Source: Acanthosepion esculentum (taxonomy: Eukaryota > Mollusca > Cephalopoda > Sepiida > Sepiidae). Taken from it: 64,000 nt of DNA. Shown one piece after another: positions 44,226 through 57,604 of this stretch. The DNA is taken from assembly GCA_964036315.1 (NCBI GenBank), contig OZ038487.1:54083275-54147274 (forward strand), given 5' to 3'. The position numbers were made by a program, and so were the translations under genes. A model generated the notes under the pieces. The model ran no database searches. It was not told the DNA's origin and was given only the letters and a program-made list of their open reading frames with translations. The first letter of the stretch is position 1; the number at the start of each line of letters is the position of its first letter.

Positions 44226-45260
44226 CTTAACCAGTGGAGACATTGTTATCTTAACAGATAGAACTACTTGGAAAGCTGTAATCTTTACAGACTGAGGTCT
44301 GATGCATGCAGGCCAAGAATAAAAAGAGTAAAATAATAGAGATTTTTCATGGATAAATAGCTTAGAAAAATAGATATGAGTTGTGGAAGTGTGTGGAGGA
44401 CAAAAAGATCAGGTACAAATTTGAAAATGTCATTTGGCACTTAACAGGTGAAATAGAGAAAATATTAATTAAAATCATTTGGCACTGAAATAAGAAAAAG
44501 CAAACAGATGTAACTAGATTTTGATAAGGTAGATTTTTTTCTTTATGCTTTATTTTTTAAGAGAATTTTGTAATCAAAATTTTGTTTTGTTATTATGATT
44601 TAAGTCATTTCCTCATTTTTTTTTCTTTTTCCTCTGGAGAACTAGAATGATATATTTGTGAATAAGAAAGCTTATTTTTATGGTTGGCAGATTCATGATT
44701 CAGCTCTTCCCAGAAGACATTCCATCAGAAAATTCTCAGTGCTGAGTTATCAATTGAGCCAAATCAGTGTTCTAATATTGTTTTATTGTAACATATATTG
44801 CTCTCTAACTTACATGTTTAATAGCTATATTTTTTAAAGAAATAAAATAAATAAAATTGCAACTTGAGAAAAAAAATGTGATGTTTTTAAGCAACTTTCA
44901 AACATTAAATTCTTTTCTCTGCTGTGTTGGGGATTGCCTTGTATAGAATCCGAGATTGGTGAATCATCACTATGAATGATTTGATTTATTGTGCTCAAAA
45001 CTTTTTAATGTTATCTCAAAATGAATGAAGTTAGAAATTTCAACTTGGGGCCCAGAGGAGATTAATCAGAGAAAGATTAAAATTGTATGTTTGCATTAGA
45101 GAAATTAATGAAATAATCAACTTGATTCTCTATTAAAATTGCTCATTGTGCATAATATAGAATAGATTTAATTTTCAGTGTCAGATATAGATATTTTTCT
45201 TTTTATGCTTAGTTTCTCTGATAGGGCAACAGGGTAAAAACAAATTCAATATAATACATA
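44226..45260. other. no recognisable feature
   Basis: About 1 kb of AT-rich sequence with no visible repeat or gene. Confidence 0.55.
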
Positions 45261-45262
45261 TA

Positions 45263-45455
45263 CAGTGGGGAAAATAAGTATTTCTCCTGCTGATTTTCTG
45301 AGTTTGCCACCTTACAAAAATAGGAACGGACTATAATTTTCAGCGTAGGTCCATCTTAAAACTGAGTGATAGAATATCAAAAATTTTTTCGAAAATCCCA
45401 TTATATTAATTTTTGAACATTTATTTCTTTTTTATTGAAAAAATAAGTATTTCAC
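45263..45455. repeat. left inverted repeat of the Tc1-like element (IR/DR)
   Basis: Pairs with 46645-46842 at about 80-85 % identity. Outer direct repeat GGGGAAAATAAGTATTTC (45267 on); inner one AAAATAAGTATTTCAC (about 45440-45455). Confidence 0.88.
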
Positions 45456-45467
45456 CCAAAACATAAC

Positions 45468-46476
<1,009 letters not shown>

Positions 46477-46644
46477 TGTGGAAAAATTAGATTCTGATTC
46501 ATTGAAAGATTCTCTGAACTAGTGTCTTTTATACAGATAATGAGTACTTGATTAGAAGTAATAATTGAGTAATACAACTAGTCTATATGCCTCCTGGTCA
46601 CATAGCCAGTCTGTGGGGCCTGAATCATTGTTGGTTGTTAGAGA

Positions 46645-46842
46645 GTGAAATATTTCTTTTTTCAATAAAAAAGAAATAAATGTTCAAAAATGAATATAAT
46701 ATGATTTTCTAGAAATTTTTTTATATTCTCTCTCTCACGTTCAACATAGACCTACGCTGAAAATTATAGGAATGGTCTATAATTTTTGTAAGGTGGCAAA
46801 CACAGAAAATCAGGAGGGGACGAAATACTTTTTTTCCCACTG
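46645..46842. repeat. right inverted repeat of the Tc1-like element (IR/DR)
   Basis: Inverse of the left repeat. Outer end reads GAAATACTTTTTTTCCCACT on the plus strand; inner direct repeat GTGAAATATTTCTTTTTTC at 46645. Confidence 0.88.
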
Positions 46843-46844
46843 TA

Positions 46845-48179
46845 TAATAAACTAGCCACATGTCTTTCATATTTAATTATTTTTAGGAGGAAAATAACCA
46901 ACAATTGTATTTCCAAATAGTGATATTTGAAAAATATCATTGTAACTATTTTGAATAAAGTAATAATATTTTGTTTATTGCAAAATGACAAACAAGCAAA
47001 AATTCTAAATTAATTCTTGCTATTGCAAAACTATTACTTCTGCAATAGTAAGCAAAATAAAAATTAAGAAAAAAATTTTGATGACATTTTTTTTACTATT
47101 ATTGTTTACAGCATTTTTTTTAAAAATGTATTGTACTAGCATACTAACTCATTTTTAGGTAGTATTTTTATTATTGATCAAAATAAACATATTAATATTT
47201 TTTGCATTATGTGACAGCTTGTAAATTTACTTATCTGGAATAATTTCACTAAAAGTAATTTTGCTTTAATTAAAAATTTTAATTGAAGCTATATATAACT
47301 TTTAATTAGTTTCAAATAGGGAATACGAAAATAAATTTTCTTACTTTACTTGATGCTTTTAATATTTAAATTTTTAAAGGAAGTTGATCTTTAACTTCTT
47401 TCCATAAAAAGGAAGAAAGTTAATCATTACTAAAAGATTATAGGAATGATGACTGGAAACAAAAAATATACTGCATTACACTGCCTGAAAATTTTAATCA
47501 ATTTATAAGAAAATCCTAAAATAAAAAGCTGCTTTCTTAAAAAGAAAAGGTTCAGCATGACTATGATAGACAATCTGGACAAACCTTAGGTAAGTTAAAA
47601 AAATATTTTTTAAGATTGTAAACTAAAAAGATGATGTCAGTTACAAGTTATTCCTCAAAGAAAAATGTAATTAACAACAAAAATCAATTATTTTTGTACG
47701 AGTATTCAATCTTTGTCAAGCTTTGGTTAAATGGTCTTTAAACAAATTCAGAACAGCATTTTTTATTTTTAGAAAGAAAATAATAACTGTTATGATTTCA
47801 ACATTAAAAAATGAATTTTAAGCAGTAATATATTTCCAAATGAATCCAAATTTTGAAGAGGCCATAAATATCAAGACATTTAACATTTTGTATCTGATTT
47901 TTGTACAAACTATTTTTTTAGATTAATGTGTTGAGGAGACTATCAATAAGTATCACTCATTGGATCCAGTATATATTTTTAAAGTAAGTTTTTATGTTTG
48001 AGATAAAACATCCCAATTATATTATGCAAGAAACAACTGATGTTTTATTATTAACTGATGTTTTATTAAGATGTATGTATCTCATGTCGTTCTAAAGGGT
48101 TATTTTATCATTTAAAACATGCTTTGTGGGGAAACTGCATGGAGAGGGTTTGGCTCTGTCAAGCTATCTTGCCCAAAAC
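46845..48179. other. no recognisable feature
   Basis: About 1.3 kb of AT-rich sequence with no visible gene or shared repeat. Confidence 0.55.
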
Positions 48180-48740
48180 CAGGGCCAGTTTAAGGGTTTT
48201 GTGCCCCCCTTCCATTTGTGATATGCAGGCCCCACTCTCTATTAGATCTCAGTTTTCATGAGGTAGTATTCATATAAAATAGAAATTTTATTACAACCTA
48301 ATTATGTACAATAATGGATCTTATGCAATATAGGTGAACAATTTAACTTGAAAAATTGAAAATAAATCCAGTGTATCTAAATACAAATTAGAGACACGTC
48401 ATAATAGATCATTCCACCTCAAATTAATCAACAATGTTTTGCAGCAATTTTTAGCATCAATTTGAGATTTTTCTTATTAAAAAGTTGAATATTTTTAATA
48501 CATTCAACATTATGGACGAAAATAGTGAATTTTATATAATGTTTTTTTTCAAGATGTAGCGTGAGGAAAACAAATTTATGGATTTGCATAAAAATGGATG
48601 CCAGAATGACGTCAAAATCTGTGAAAGCTTTTCATCCTTTAATAGTCAGTTGTGCTTAGTTTAATTTGCGACGTATATAAATGTAGGCAGAAAAAGGCAA
48701 ATGTTGATAAGATAGCAAGGGTCACAAAGCATTACCCGGG
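48180..48740. mobile_element. hAT-like MITE, copy 2
   Basis: Begins CAGGGCCAGTTTAAGGG and ends with the inverse of CCCGGGTAATGCTTTGTGAC, giving imperfect terminal inverted repeats of about 25 bp. Full-length match to 22694-23227. No coding. Slightly longer than copy 1 through small insertions. Eight-bp duplications are not clear. Confidence 0.65.
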
Positions 48741-49314
48741 CCCCCAATTAGGTCCCCCCCCCACACTTGTTGGGGATTTTGCAGAAATTATGCGCCTGCC
48801 CTGTCCAAGACACACCACTGCTGCTACTACTGCTGTACATGTTCTTCTCCTATGACCATAATGGCTTATGCGACCCGTGATTGTTTTGAAACCCTGAAAC
48901 ATCTTTTCTCTTTTTTATGCAAATCTAAATAAATGAAGTTTTTTTTTTATTTATCAATATGATTTCCTTTTACAAGCACATTAAAAAAAAACATTTTAAT
49001 TTGCTTTTATTTTTATCATTGCTAATGGTAATATTAGCCTTATTTCCTTATAAGGAAATATTTTCTATTCATTGACTGAGCAGCCAGTGTACTGCTTTCA
49101 ATTGAAATTTATAAAATTCTCACTTGTTGGCAAAATATAAGTCCCACTCAAGCAGCTTTTTCTCACTAACCACTATTTTGTGGAACCCACTCCCAAGATG
49201 ATGCTTCCATGATCACTACAATATCTTCTAGGTTCAACTGTTATCTTCCCCACATAGACACATAAACTGTACCTCTTACTATGTAATGGTCATATACCAA
49301 AGACATCATATATA
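48741..49314. other. no recognised feature
   Basis: Includes a segment (49130-49290) with wording similar to 12235-12380 (ACTCCC.AGATGATGCTTCC, CACTACAAT), possibly two fragments of one unnamed LINE C-terminus. Otherwise plain. Confidence 0.4.
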
Positions 49315-49640
49315 GTGAGCAGGTCACGGGACCCCATCTAGTAGGATGCGTTACACTAAGTTTCAAGGAAGTTTGCAAGAGGGACATAAAATGCACAGGT
49401 AGCTGCGAACATCTAGCAGACGATTGCAGTGGATGGTACCATGCTGTTCATGGAGGAGTCTCAAAGACCAAGAAAAGTTAAAACCAACTGTTGGAGATGA
49501 GAAGAAAATAATGGGAAGCACCATTCACACCAAACAATATCTTTCTGAAGAATTCATGCCAATTCATAGATAATGAATCAAAGGAATCTGTGGAGAGCCA
49601 TGACCGCCTGTTTCTTCAAACGACATGTCATTAAATAATG
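49315..49640 (+). mobile_element. unnamed interspersed repeat with a family A-like 3' end
   Basis: The 3' part (AGAATTCATGCCAATTCATAG, GAGAGCCATGACCGCCTG) matches the ends of 28440-28690 and 42075-42320, while the 5' part (from CAGGTCACGGGACCCC) is unique in the window. A different head joined to the same tail is possible. Confidence 0.4.
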
Positions 49641-50374
49641 CTATTTGCCTGAAATTAAAAAAAATATTAAAACTTTGAAGAATATGTTTCAATTATTGCA
49701 ATATTCTCTGAGGATATCAACTTTATGCAATAACCTTAAATTTTCTTTGAAATAAAAATTGATAGGAAACAAAAATAATACAAAAAAATTTATTTTCATT
49801 ATCTGGATATTTTGAAATTGCATTTAATTCTCTTATTTCATTTTCTGATTTGATTAAAAAAAATTTATTTTGATATGAGGAAGAAAAAAACAATTTTTGA
49901 TGATCATTGCAAGACCATGGGCAGGATAATATTAAAATCTGTAATCAATTTCTACTGACAGTTTGTAGATAAAATCATAAAGAAAACAGTTGTTTCATCA
50001 GATTTCAAGCAAATGTACAGATCTCTGTCCTCACTCCCCCTCCCCCAACTAAAAATATTTTTAAATGGAATAGCATTGTGATCTGAAGGTATTTTTCAGT
50101 GCACCCACATTGCTACCGAATGTGACACAAGGTTGAGGTTTAAAGCAGGTTTAGCAGCAATACCATGAAAAAATTGCACAAGTCTCCTTGCCACTTCCCC
50201 TTTTGGGGAGCCCTCGGTTGAGGGTAATGATCTCAGTCCTCTCCCTTATTTTCAACTTTCTCTGACAAATAAATCTCTGCTTTGATCCCATTCAAAAGTA
50301 TCCGGCTGGAAGTAATTTAGTGCTTCTTTTAATGAAAACCATCAAACACTTATCTACCGTAAGTATGAAACATT
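49641..50374. other. no recognisable feature
   Basis: AT-rich with a short C-rich patch (50025-50045). No gene seen. Confidence 0.5.
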
Positions 50375-50645
50375 GGTTACAGTACACTCACCAAAGTTAA
50401 GCAATGTCAAGCTGAAAGCTTTTATGTGTGGGTGGTGTAATGAATAATAGCACAGAATTTTTAATCAAAGATGCCTTGGGAAAGGTATGAAACCACTTCT
50501 TCTCCCCCAGTTATGGGTTAATTAGTAAGATTTGTATCACTAAACCATTATTTTCTCAATAAATATTCTTACAGTGTAAAAGTATTTCCTGGTTTTAAAT
50601 AATCTGCAAAAGGTTGATAAGCTATAGAAAACGAATCAATCATAT
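50375..50645 (+). mobile_element. SINE family A with a 5S-derived leader
   Basis: TCACCAAAGTTAAGCAATGT (about 50388-50407) matches the box A part of animal 5S rRNA. It is followed, after a deletion, by GTGGGTGGTGTAATGAATAA (tRNA-like head, box-B part lost), the family body and the 3' end AAGGTTGATAAGCTATAGAA. Confidence 0.6.
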
Positions 50646-50699
50646 AGAATCACAAATTTAATATACATTTTAGTATTTTTTTTCATATTAGTGATTAGA

Positions 50700-50878
50700 T
50701 TTTGAATTCAGAGTTGTCCTTCTCTAATACTGGTTTCCAACCAAGGCAAGAGATGGATTGATCCCTTTTCTCATGGTATTTCTGTGAAAGTGAATGTAAC
50801 AAACTTGACTGGAATGCAAACATGGTTAACTGATTTCTCATTTCAACCTGATAACCATTAAATGAGCTGCAAATCCAA
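50700..50878 (-). mobile_element. SINE family A fragment
   Basis: TTGAATTCAGAGTTGTCC, GTTTCCAACCAAGGCAAGAG and the head region GATTTGCAGCTCATTTAATG on the minus strand. Confidence 0.5.
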
Positions 50879-50970
50879 GAACTTCTTCTATGTGCCGTGT
50901 CCCTTCAGGACACGGGCAACATTGGCTCCACAGTTGGATGTCTTTTGTAGCTTTTAAGTAAAGAACACGT
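50879..50970 (-). mobile_element. RTE-type LINE 3' terminus
   Basis: TATGTGCCGTGTCCCTTCAG, ACGGGCAACATTGGCTCC and GTCTTTTGTAGCTTTTAA: the last 90 bp of the family. Confidence 0.6.
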
Positions 50971-51004
50971 TTTCTATAAAAAATAAAATACTCAAAACCA
51001 GACA

Positions 51005-51930
51005 CAAAAAGGAATCAGTCACTAATCTCTCCTCTCTCAGTGATATTCATTCACTAATTTTCCCCCTCCCAGTGTGATTTAGTCACTAATTTTTCCTCTC
51101 CTATCATCATTCAGTCACTAATTTTCTTTCTCCCAGTGTCATTCAGCCATTAATATTCTCCCAGTGTCATTCAGCCATTAATATTCTCCCAGTGTCATTC
51201 AGCCATTAATATTCTCCCAGTGTCATTCAGCCATTAATATTCTCCCAGTGTCGTTCAGCCATTAATTTTCCTTCTCCCAGTGTCTTTCGATCGCCAATTT
51301 ACTCTCTCCCAGCATCATTCGGTTGCTAATTTTCCCTCTTACAACATCATCTAGTCTAATTTTCTCTCCCCCACGGTCACTCAGTCGCTAATTTTCCCTC
51401 CCCCACGGTCACTCAGTCGCTAATTTTCCCTCCCCCACGGTCACTCAGTCGCTAATTTTCCTTCCCCCACGGTCACTCAGTCGCTAATTTTCCCTCCCCC
51501 ACGGTCACTCAGTCGCTAATTTTCCCTCCCCCACGGTCACTCAGTCGCTAATTTTCCCTCCCCCACTGTCACTCAGTCGCTAATTTTCCCTCCCCCACTG
51601 TCACTCAGTCGCTAATTTTCCCTCCCCCACTGTCACTCAGTCGCTAATTTTCCCTCCCCCACTGTCACTCAGTCGCTAATTTTCCCTCCCCCACTGTCAC
51701 TCAGTCGCTAATTTTCCCTCCCCCACTGTCACTCAGTCGCTTATTTTCCTTCTTCCAGCATCATCCAGTTGCTAATTTTACCTCTCCCAGTGTGATTCAG
51801 TTGCTAATTTTCCCTCTTTCAGTGTCATTCAATGGCTAATTTTTCCTCTTCCAACATCATTCATTTGCTAATTATCCCTCTCACATCATCATTAAGAAGC
51901 TAATTTTCTATCTCCAACCCTCATTCATTT
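51005..51930. repeat. 28-32-bp minisatellite with two homogenised blocks
   Basis: A degenerate row of TCATTCAGTCACTAATTTTC-type units surrounds two clean blocks: five 28-bp units (about 51130-51260, CAGTGTCATTCAGCCATTAA) and twelve 32-bp units (51373-51750, TCACTCAGTCGCTAATTTTC). In the second block the first six units read ACGGTC (51373-51533) and the next six ACTGTC (51565-51725). Confidence 0.96.
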
Positions 51931-52190
51931 CCTAATTTTCTGTCTACCACCCTCAATTACACATTCTTTATTCCTCTATCATCATACTTTTTTTTTTACC
52001 TTTGTTTCATTCAAACAGGTTCTTGTTTTTCCTCTTATTCATTCTTTTCATCCTCTCTAATTCACTCGTTTACATTTTTTCTCTTTACCTATTTCTCTGA
52101 ATTTTTCTTTTTAAATTCTTTCTTTCCTTTTTCACTCATTACTGTTTATCGTAAATTTCTTCTTTTATTTATTTTCTTCTTTCTGTCTCA
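51931..52190. repeat. polypyrimidine tract
   Basis: T/C-rich plus strand following the minisatellite. Confidence 0.7.
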
Positions 52191-53679
52191 TTCCATTCCA
52201 ACCTCCCATCCCAACACCCTTCTGAAAAGTTCTCAACCAAACCAAGAAGGAATTAAAAAAATTCTAAAGTTTGGTCATTTAGTCATATTTTGAGAATTGG
52301 GCTGAGATGAGAACTTTTCAACATTCCCTTATATGAAAATATTACTTAGTCTTTCATCTTTTCTTTCTTTCCATTTACAATATAACTCTTTATTCCCTTT
52401 CTTTTTTTTATTGTTAGAGAATTCTCATCTGAGAGACAGTGTTGAATTCATATCCTCATTGACTTAACAAGTTCATAAGAAAACAAAGAAAGAAAAAATA
52501 CTAAATTCCAATCTCTAAGATTTGTACTTAAAGGAGAAGTCCACACAATCCTACTTAGTATTAACCATTATGAATGTTTGGCTAATATGATAAACTGATT
52601 TGCCTGGTACAGCTAAAAATCCTTCGGCTAAAAGCCAATTCCCAAAGCACAAGAAAATATGAGAAATAAAATGAGACTTTGTTATTAATGTTATATAATT
52701 TTTTTCATACCATTTTTATTTTCTTCACTTTTTTTTTTTTAAACTGACGTCATTTAATTACTCATTCATAAGGCTGTCCAATTCACAAAATTGCTGCCCA
52801 ATTCACAAAATGAATAAATATTGTCGTTATTACAAATATAATATTTATTCAAGAGTCATTCAAACAAATTATTTGAAGTTTGAGATTTGATTTTGGTTTA
52901 CGGCTTAATCATAACATTTTTTCATTGATTTTTTTTTCTATTTTTTTCAGCAAATCTTTTCTTTTTTGATATTTATTGTTTATTGTTTTTTTTGTCCCTT
53001 TTCTCTCTCTCTCTCTCTCTATTCCCCCATTTTACTTTTTATCATCTTTTTAAACATCCTATTTATCATTTCCCACTGTGATATATTCACAGAATTTATG
53101 AATAAATTCTCCATAGAGAATTGTTCAAGAAGATCTTCAAGCTAGTTACATCAAAACTTAAATGTAGTAGTTTATATGTAAATATTTTTGCTAATTTGCT
53201 TTGTTTTATTGCTAGAATAAAACAATAAAGACTAATGAATGTTGATTATAAGTTGCTAATAGTATCAGTATATTATAAGTTGCTAACATTATCTCTTTTT
53301 CAGTGTGGTCGGTAATAGTTACAGTTTTGGTTAGGAAAGAAGTTATAATTTATGGTGACCAGTAATAAAGTCATTCATGTGTTTATGGGTCCTCTCTACT
53401 TGGAACAGAAATTCATAGTAAAATTAAATTGATCCAATCTATAAAAAAATGTTTTCTAACAATGCTACAGTCAAATATTCAATATAATTCATAGTTAGGG
53501 AATCCTTGCATCCCATAAGATCCAACTTTATGTGATAGAAAGTCGTAGGAAGTGTGCTTTTTAATGTTTGCACCAAAAATAAAAATAAAAAAATACTGAT
53601 ATCGTACGTATACAAAGATAGATTATTAAAAAATGTAAAAAACGTTTTCTAACAATGTCACATTCACATATTTGATATA
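52191..53679. other. no recognisable feature
   Basis: About 1.5 kb, AT-rich, with a short (CT)n at 53004-53021 and poly-T runs. The words AACGTTTTCTAACAATGTCACA.. near 53645 echo AATGTTTTCTAACAATGCTACAG near 53450, a local duplication of about 90 bp (53440-53520 and 53630-53700). Confidence 0.5.
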
Positions 53680-53960
53680 TTTCATAATTAGGGAGTCCAA
53701 GGCAGCTGAAGTTTCTGGGACACATAATGAGGAAGGAAGGCCTGGAGAATCTGATACTCATGGGTTGAATAGAGGGAAAGAGAGACAAGGGAAAACAACG
53801 CATGACATACCTGGTGGGCTTAAGCAAGTGGATGACAGAACGTGGCCTGGGGGGAGGAAGCAGAGGGAAGGAACTTGTTGAGAGCTGCAAGGGATAGAGG
53901 GAGGTGGAGAGCCATGATTGCCTACATCCTGAAAGGACATGGAACATAAAAAGAAAGAAA
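53680..53960 (+). mobile_element. RTE-type LINE 3' fragment
   Basis: One of the clearest C-termini: 'RQLKFLGHIMRKEGLENLIL', 'IEGKRDKGKQRMTYLVGLSK', 'WMTERGLGGG' and, near the end, 'GGGEPCLPTS', followed by ACATCCTGAAAGGACATGGA and an AAAAAGAAAGAAA tail. Only a few breaks; younger than most copies. Confidence 0.8.
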
Positions 53961-54344
53961 TATCCCATACAACCCAATTTTAGGCAAAGTAAGTCTCAAT
54001 TTTACTTTAAAATTTAAGTACCTTGAATTTTCAATTTATTTATGATGAGACTGTGATTTTGTTCCCTTTTGGTTAAGAGGCTGAGATTTTGTCTGCTGTG
54101 TATTAACTGTTGTTAACTATGTCCAGTTTTTTTTTTTTTTTTTTTCTGTGACTTTTTATTCCTGGATTCCTCTTCAAAGGGATAGGAATTTTAATTATAA
54201 TCAAATGAATAGAATTAACAATTAAATTATTTTTTCTTTCAATGGAAAAATGTTGCATAGCCCCTGGTGGGAGTGGTCATGGTGATGGCATTGATTCACT
54301 CATATGTATCTTCTCTCTCTCTCTCTTCTCTCATTTTCTTCCAG
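53961..54344. other. no gene; poly-T and CT-rich patches
   Basis: Holds a 21-base poly-T (54126-54146) and, at its end, a (CT)n pyrimidine tract that forms the acceptor for the candidate exon at 54345. Confidence 0.6.
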
Positions 54345-54620
54345 CTGGGTGGTGAAATGTTTTTGGGTCCAGAGATGAAAGACATCAACAAAGAAAATTT
54401 GAACTCATCTAGTTTTATTAATGATGTTGATGTTTACATTTCCTGGTTATCCAGTGGAGTTGCTCTCCCCAACTGGGGAGCAAGTCATTTCAGACACGAA
54501 AGACATGTCTACATTGTTCAACAGTTAAGAAACAACTCTCTGAAAAACCTTTCTCTATCTGTCATTCCCATGTTCATTCAGCCAATCAAAATTGACTTCC
54601 TTATTTTGTCTTGTATCTGA
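54345..54620 (+). CDS. candidate terminal exon, unidentified
   Basis: A 91-residue open stretch begins right after a textbook acceptor (a 35-base CT-rich tract ending TTCTTCCAG at 54344) and ends in TGA at 54618-54620. It opens 'LGGEMFLGPEMKDINKENLN' and has balanced composition with several Trp, His, Asp and Asn, unlike the simple-sequence frames in the window. No domain is recognised and the rest of the gene is not in view. It could be a real last exon, an internal exon with an unnoticed donor, or chance. Confidence 0.33.
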   Translation: MGGEMFLGPEMKDINKENLNSSSFINDVDVYISWLSSGVALPNWGASHFRHERHVYIVQQLRNNSLKNLSLSVIPMFIQPIKIDFLILSCI

Positions 54621-54805
54621 TTCCCAATGCCAACCTCAGGAAGTCCAAGCAGAAATACACTTCCTCTTAAAAATAAAAGCCTGTTAAACTATTATTTAAC
54701 AATATTAAATGAACGTTTTTCTAAGATATATTCTGTATTCACATGGCAGGTAGTACCAGATAGAATAGTTATGGTTATCAGTTAGCAAAGAAAACTGAAT
54801 ACTGT

Positions 54806-54955
54806 TTTATGTGCTGTGTCTCATCAGGACATGATAGATCATGGCTTTCCACAACTATCCAACATTTTGTCCCCTTGTTATCCCTCACAGTCCCTGTTCT
54901 ATCATGTTCATTAAGCATTATATTTCTCTTTGACCCTCTTGCTTCCAATCTGTGA
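54806..54955 (-). mobile_element. RTE-type LINE 3' terminus
   Basis: TATGTGCTGTGTCTCATCAG, CATGGCTTTCCACAACTATC and CACAGTCCCTGTTCTATC in the standard order. Confidence 0.55.
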
Positions 54956-55023
54956 GTTTCAATTGAACCAAATTTCACTTCTGTTCAAAGTTATTATATT
55001 GACAACACTTAGGAAACGCATCC

Positions 55024-56400
55024 ACTTTTTTTTTAATTGATTCACCCTGAGGAAGGCAGGAATACCACTGGTACACAGGGGGTTACAGGGAGTGTTCGTG
55101 AGAGAAGAGACTGGATATAGGGGAACTGAGGAAAGTATAAAAGCTGAACGGGGTTCAAGAAAATAGAAGATGGTGATTGATGTTGCATTTGAAGGAAGCA
55201 AGGGAATTCCATAGGCAGGAAATGTCAGAAAATACTATTAGAGTAGAAGTAACAGTTACATTTAACTATTTCAACAGTAAAAGGGTGGGACCCAGATGCC
55301 AATCTAGTGGCATGCTTAAACTCATGTAGTTCAGGCACCAAGGGAAAAAAGCTTGTCAGGGCAGTTTCCATGAAAATATTTGTAGACAGAGGGATGCCAT
55401 GTTATGTCGGTGAGAAAGTAACTGAAGGAGAGCTTGCAGATCCTTCTTTGGATTTTGTCAAGATCCTTGACATGAGTAACAGGAGCACCAGAGCAGATAT
55501 GTCAACAGTATTCAGTGCTTGGACAAATGGTAGATTTGTAAATGTGCAAGATGGCCTCTGACGAGAAAAACCTTCTTCCTTCCAGTAGATATGGCTATTG
55601 ATTCAATGTAGTCATTCCACTTCAATCAGTTGAAAACATGAAGCCAAGGAGCAGTGTATCACTCTCCATGAGTCTAGCCTCAGCCATACTGATGGTGGGT
55701 AGGAAAGTTTCTCTATGGTGTTTAAATGAGAGCAGTTTCATTTTGGAAGCATTCAAATTTATGAGCCATTTCCTGCCCCAGTTAACTGCTGATTGGAGGT
55801 CCTTTTTAAGAGCAGCAGCCAGGTTAACTTTGTCCACTCTATTGAGACAGGAGTAAATGGTAGTGTCATCAGCATAAATGCCTACTTGGGAACTGATGAC
55901 ATCAGGAAGATCATTGATGAAGATCAGAAACAGTGTAAGACCCAGGATAGAGCCAGGTTTGTGTGAAAGGATCTGGAAGCAAGCCCATTCAAAATGACCT
56001 TCATTTCATGACTTGATAGGGATTATTGGATTAAATCAAGCAATCGTCCAGTAATACCATAGATCTGGAATTTACGTACAAGTCCGGCGTGCCAAACCCT
56101 GTCAGATACCTTTGAGATATCTAGAGCCACAGCTCAAGCTTCGCCATTATTATCAAGGGCTTGAAATACATATTCAGTCTGTTAGCATATCAATGGTAGA
56201 CCTGGAAAAACAGAAGCCATATTGAATATTGAACAGCATAGGTCATGAGAAGTAAGAAACTTAACCACTTCAGCATTGATTAAAGCATCAAATACTTTAC
56301 TGAAAAGTGGTAAGAGACTAATAGGGCAATAGTGGGTTTTCTCCCTGTCTTCAGTTTCATTACCAAATATAATGCCATTATCTTATTACTGGCATGTCAC
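55024..56400 (-). pseudogene. LINE family 1 reverse transcriptase, longest copy
   Basis: Minus strand, in order: 'KVFDALINAEVVKFLTSHDL' near 56250, 'VALDISKVSDRVWHAGLVRK' (equivalent to DTAKAFNRVWHNDLLHKLKS of the other copy), 'PGSILGLTLFLIFINDLPDV', YADD at 55865-55876 ('GIYADDTTIYSCLN'), 'VDKVNLAAALKKDLQSAVNW', 'WLINLNASKMKLLSFKHH', then the post-RT part, C-terminus and 3' UTR with GGAATACCACTGGTACAC and a T-run. Two or more frameshifts; otherwise the best RT core of the family. The endonuclease is lost beyond 56400. Confidence 0.85.
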
Positions 56401-57164
56401 AGTAGTTGATATAGTAGAGAATAGATGAGAAAGCTCTTTGACTGACCACATTCCCATCAGTATCTTACTTAGTATCAGCTAAAAACTGTTACCAACATTG
56501 TCAACCATGACAGTTTACAATAGCATTGTTTTATAGTAGAATTATTAAAAATATGAAATAGATAATAATTATTTTCATAAAATAGCAATCTGGGGAAATG
56601 TTTTGGCAAAAAGCTTTGGGTAATCTACCTTGTGGCTGAGATAGTTGCTTATTATGTGTTGAAGCTTGTAATTGGTGTTCATCATCAGTTCCATGACTAG
56701 GTGTGGTCAGTGCAGAGCCGAGCAACTTACCTGCTGCCTTCACATATCTCAATAGGTATTTATTTATCTGTAGCATATCTTTGGTAAAGCCCATCTCTTT
56801 CCAGGTTTGTGTTCAGGCTCAGGTAAAGTGTTGAAATTTTAAATGCTGATTTTCAAGGGAAGCACTTGGATGATTGGCATACCATCAATATTGGATGGCT
56901 TTTCTCAGTTTGTGAATCCTATAGATATACTATTGTAGTTTATCTCTACTTATTTACAGCATCAGCAGCAGGAAGGCAATAAGAACATTAAGTTTAAGGT
57001 TCCAATTGCTAGCTTCATGATAGTCCCATGGTACAATAATCTCATGGATTAAAATGTTGGTTCATGAATTTTGAAGTAATAGTAATTATGAGTTCAATTT
57101 CTGAGCTGGGTTGTACATTTTCTTCTTCTTTTTTTTTTTGTACATTTTTTTTTTAAATTATTTA
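56401..57164. other. no supported gene
   Basis: May hold a little more degraded LINE upstream (to about 56480). A minus-strand open frame of 87 codons (56531-56794) has no recognisable motif and is left uncalled. Confidence 0.45.
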
Positions 57165-57400
57165 TTTACTGTTTGTTCACCTAATACAAGGCCCAAGGGC
57201 CACTCAAGTTAGAGGATTACTAAATGAGATTGTTGTATGGAAGGAGGAAGTATTAAATGCATGAGAATATGTAGGATAGATATTGGTTGATCCAAGACTT
57301 AAAGAGACATAGATTGTAGTTGTCAGAGAAGTATCTTCTTGGGAGTGTTTTACAAATTAACAGTTCTGGAGATGTTGTGTTAGTGAAGATTGCTCCTTAT
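57165..57400 (-). mobile_element. LINE family 2, 3' end
   Basis: Minus strand: 'TLPRRYFSDNYNLCLFKSWI', then '..PPSIQQSHLVIL' and 'EWPLGLVLGEQTVN'. Same terminus as 30365-30700. Confidence 0.75.
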
Positions 57401-57604
57401 CCTACTTAGACAAATAAAAACAAAATGATATATTTCTATACATGGACAGTCTACCACTTAAATAAATGGTTTGGTTCAAGATTCTATGAAGGTTATCCAG
57501 ATGAACAAATACCTGAAAAATGCCAGAGTATAACAGCCATAATATGATAATAAAAATTAAGACATTAGTTTGAATGTAAATAATGTTTCCTTTATTTTTT
57601 CTAC

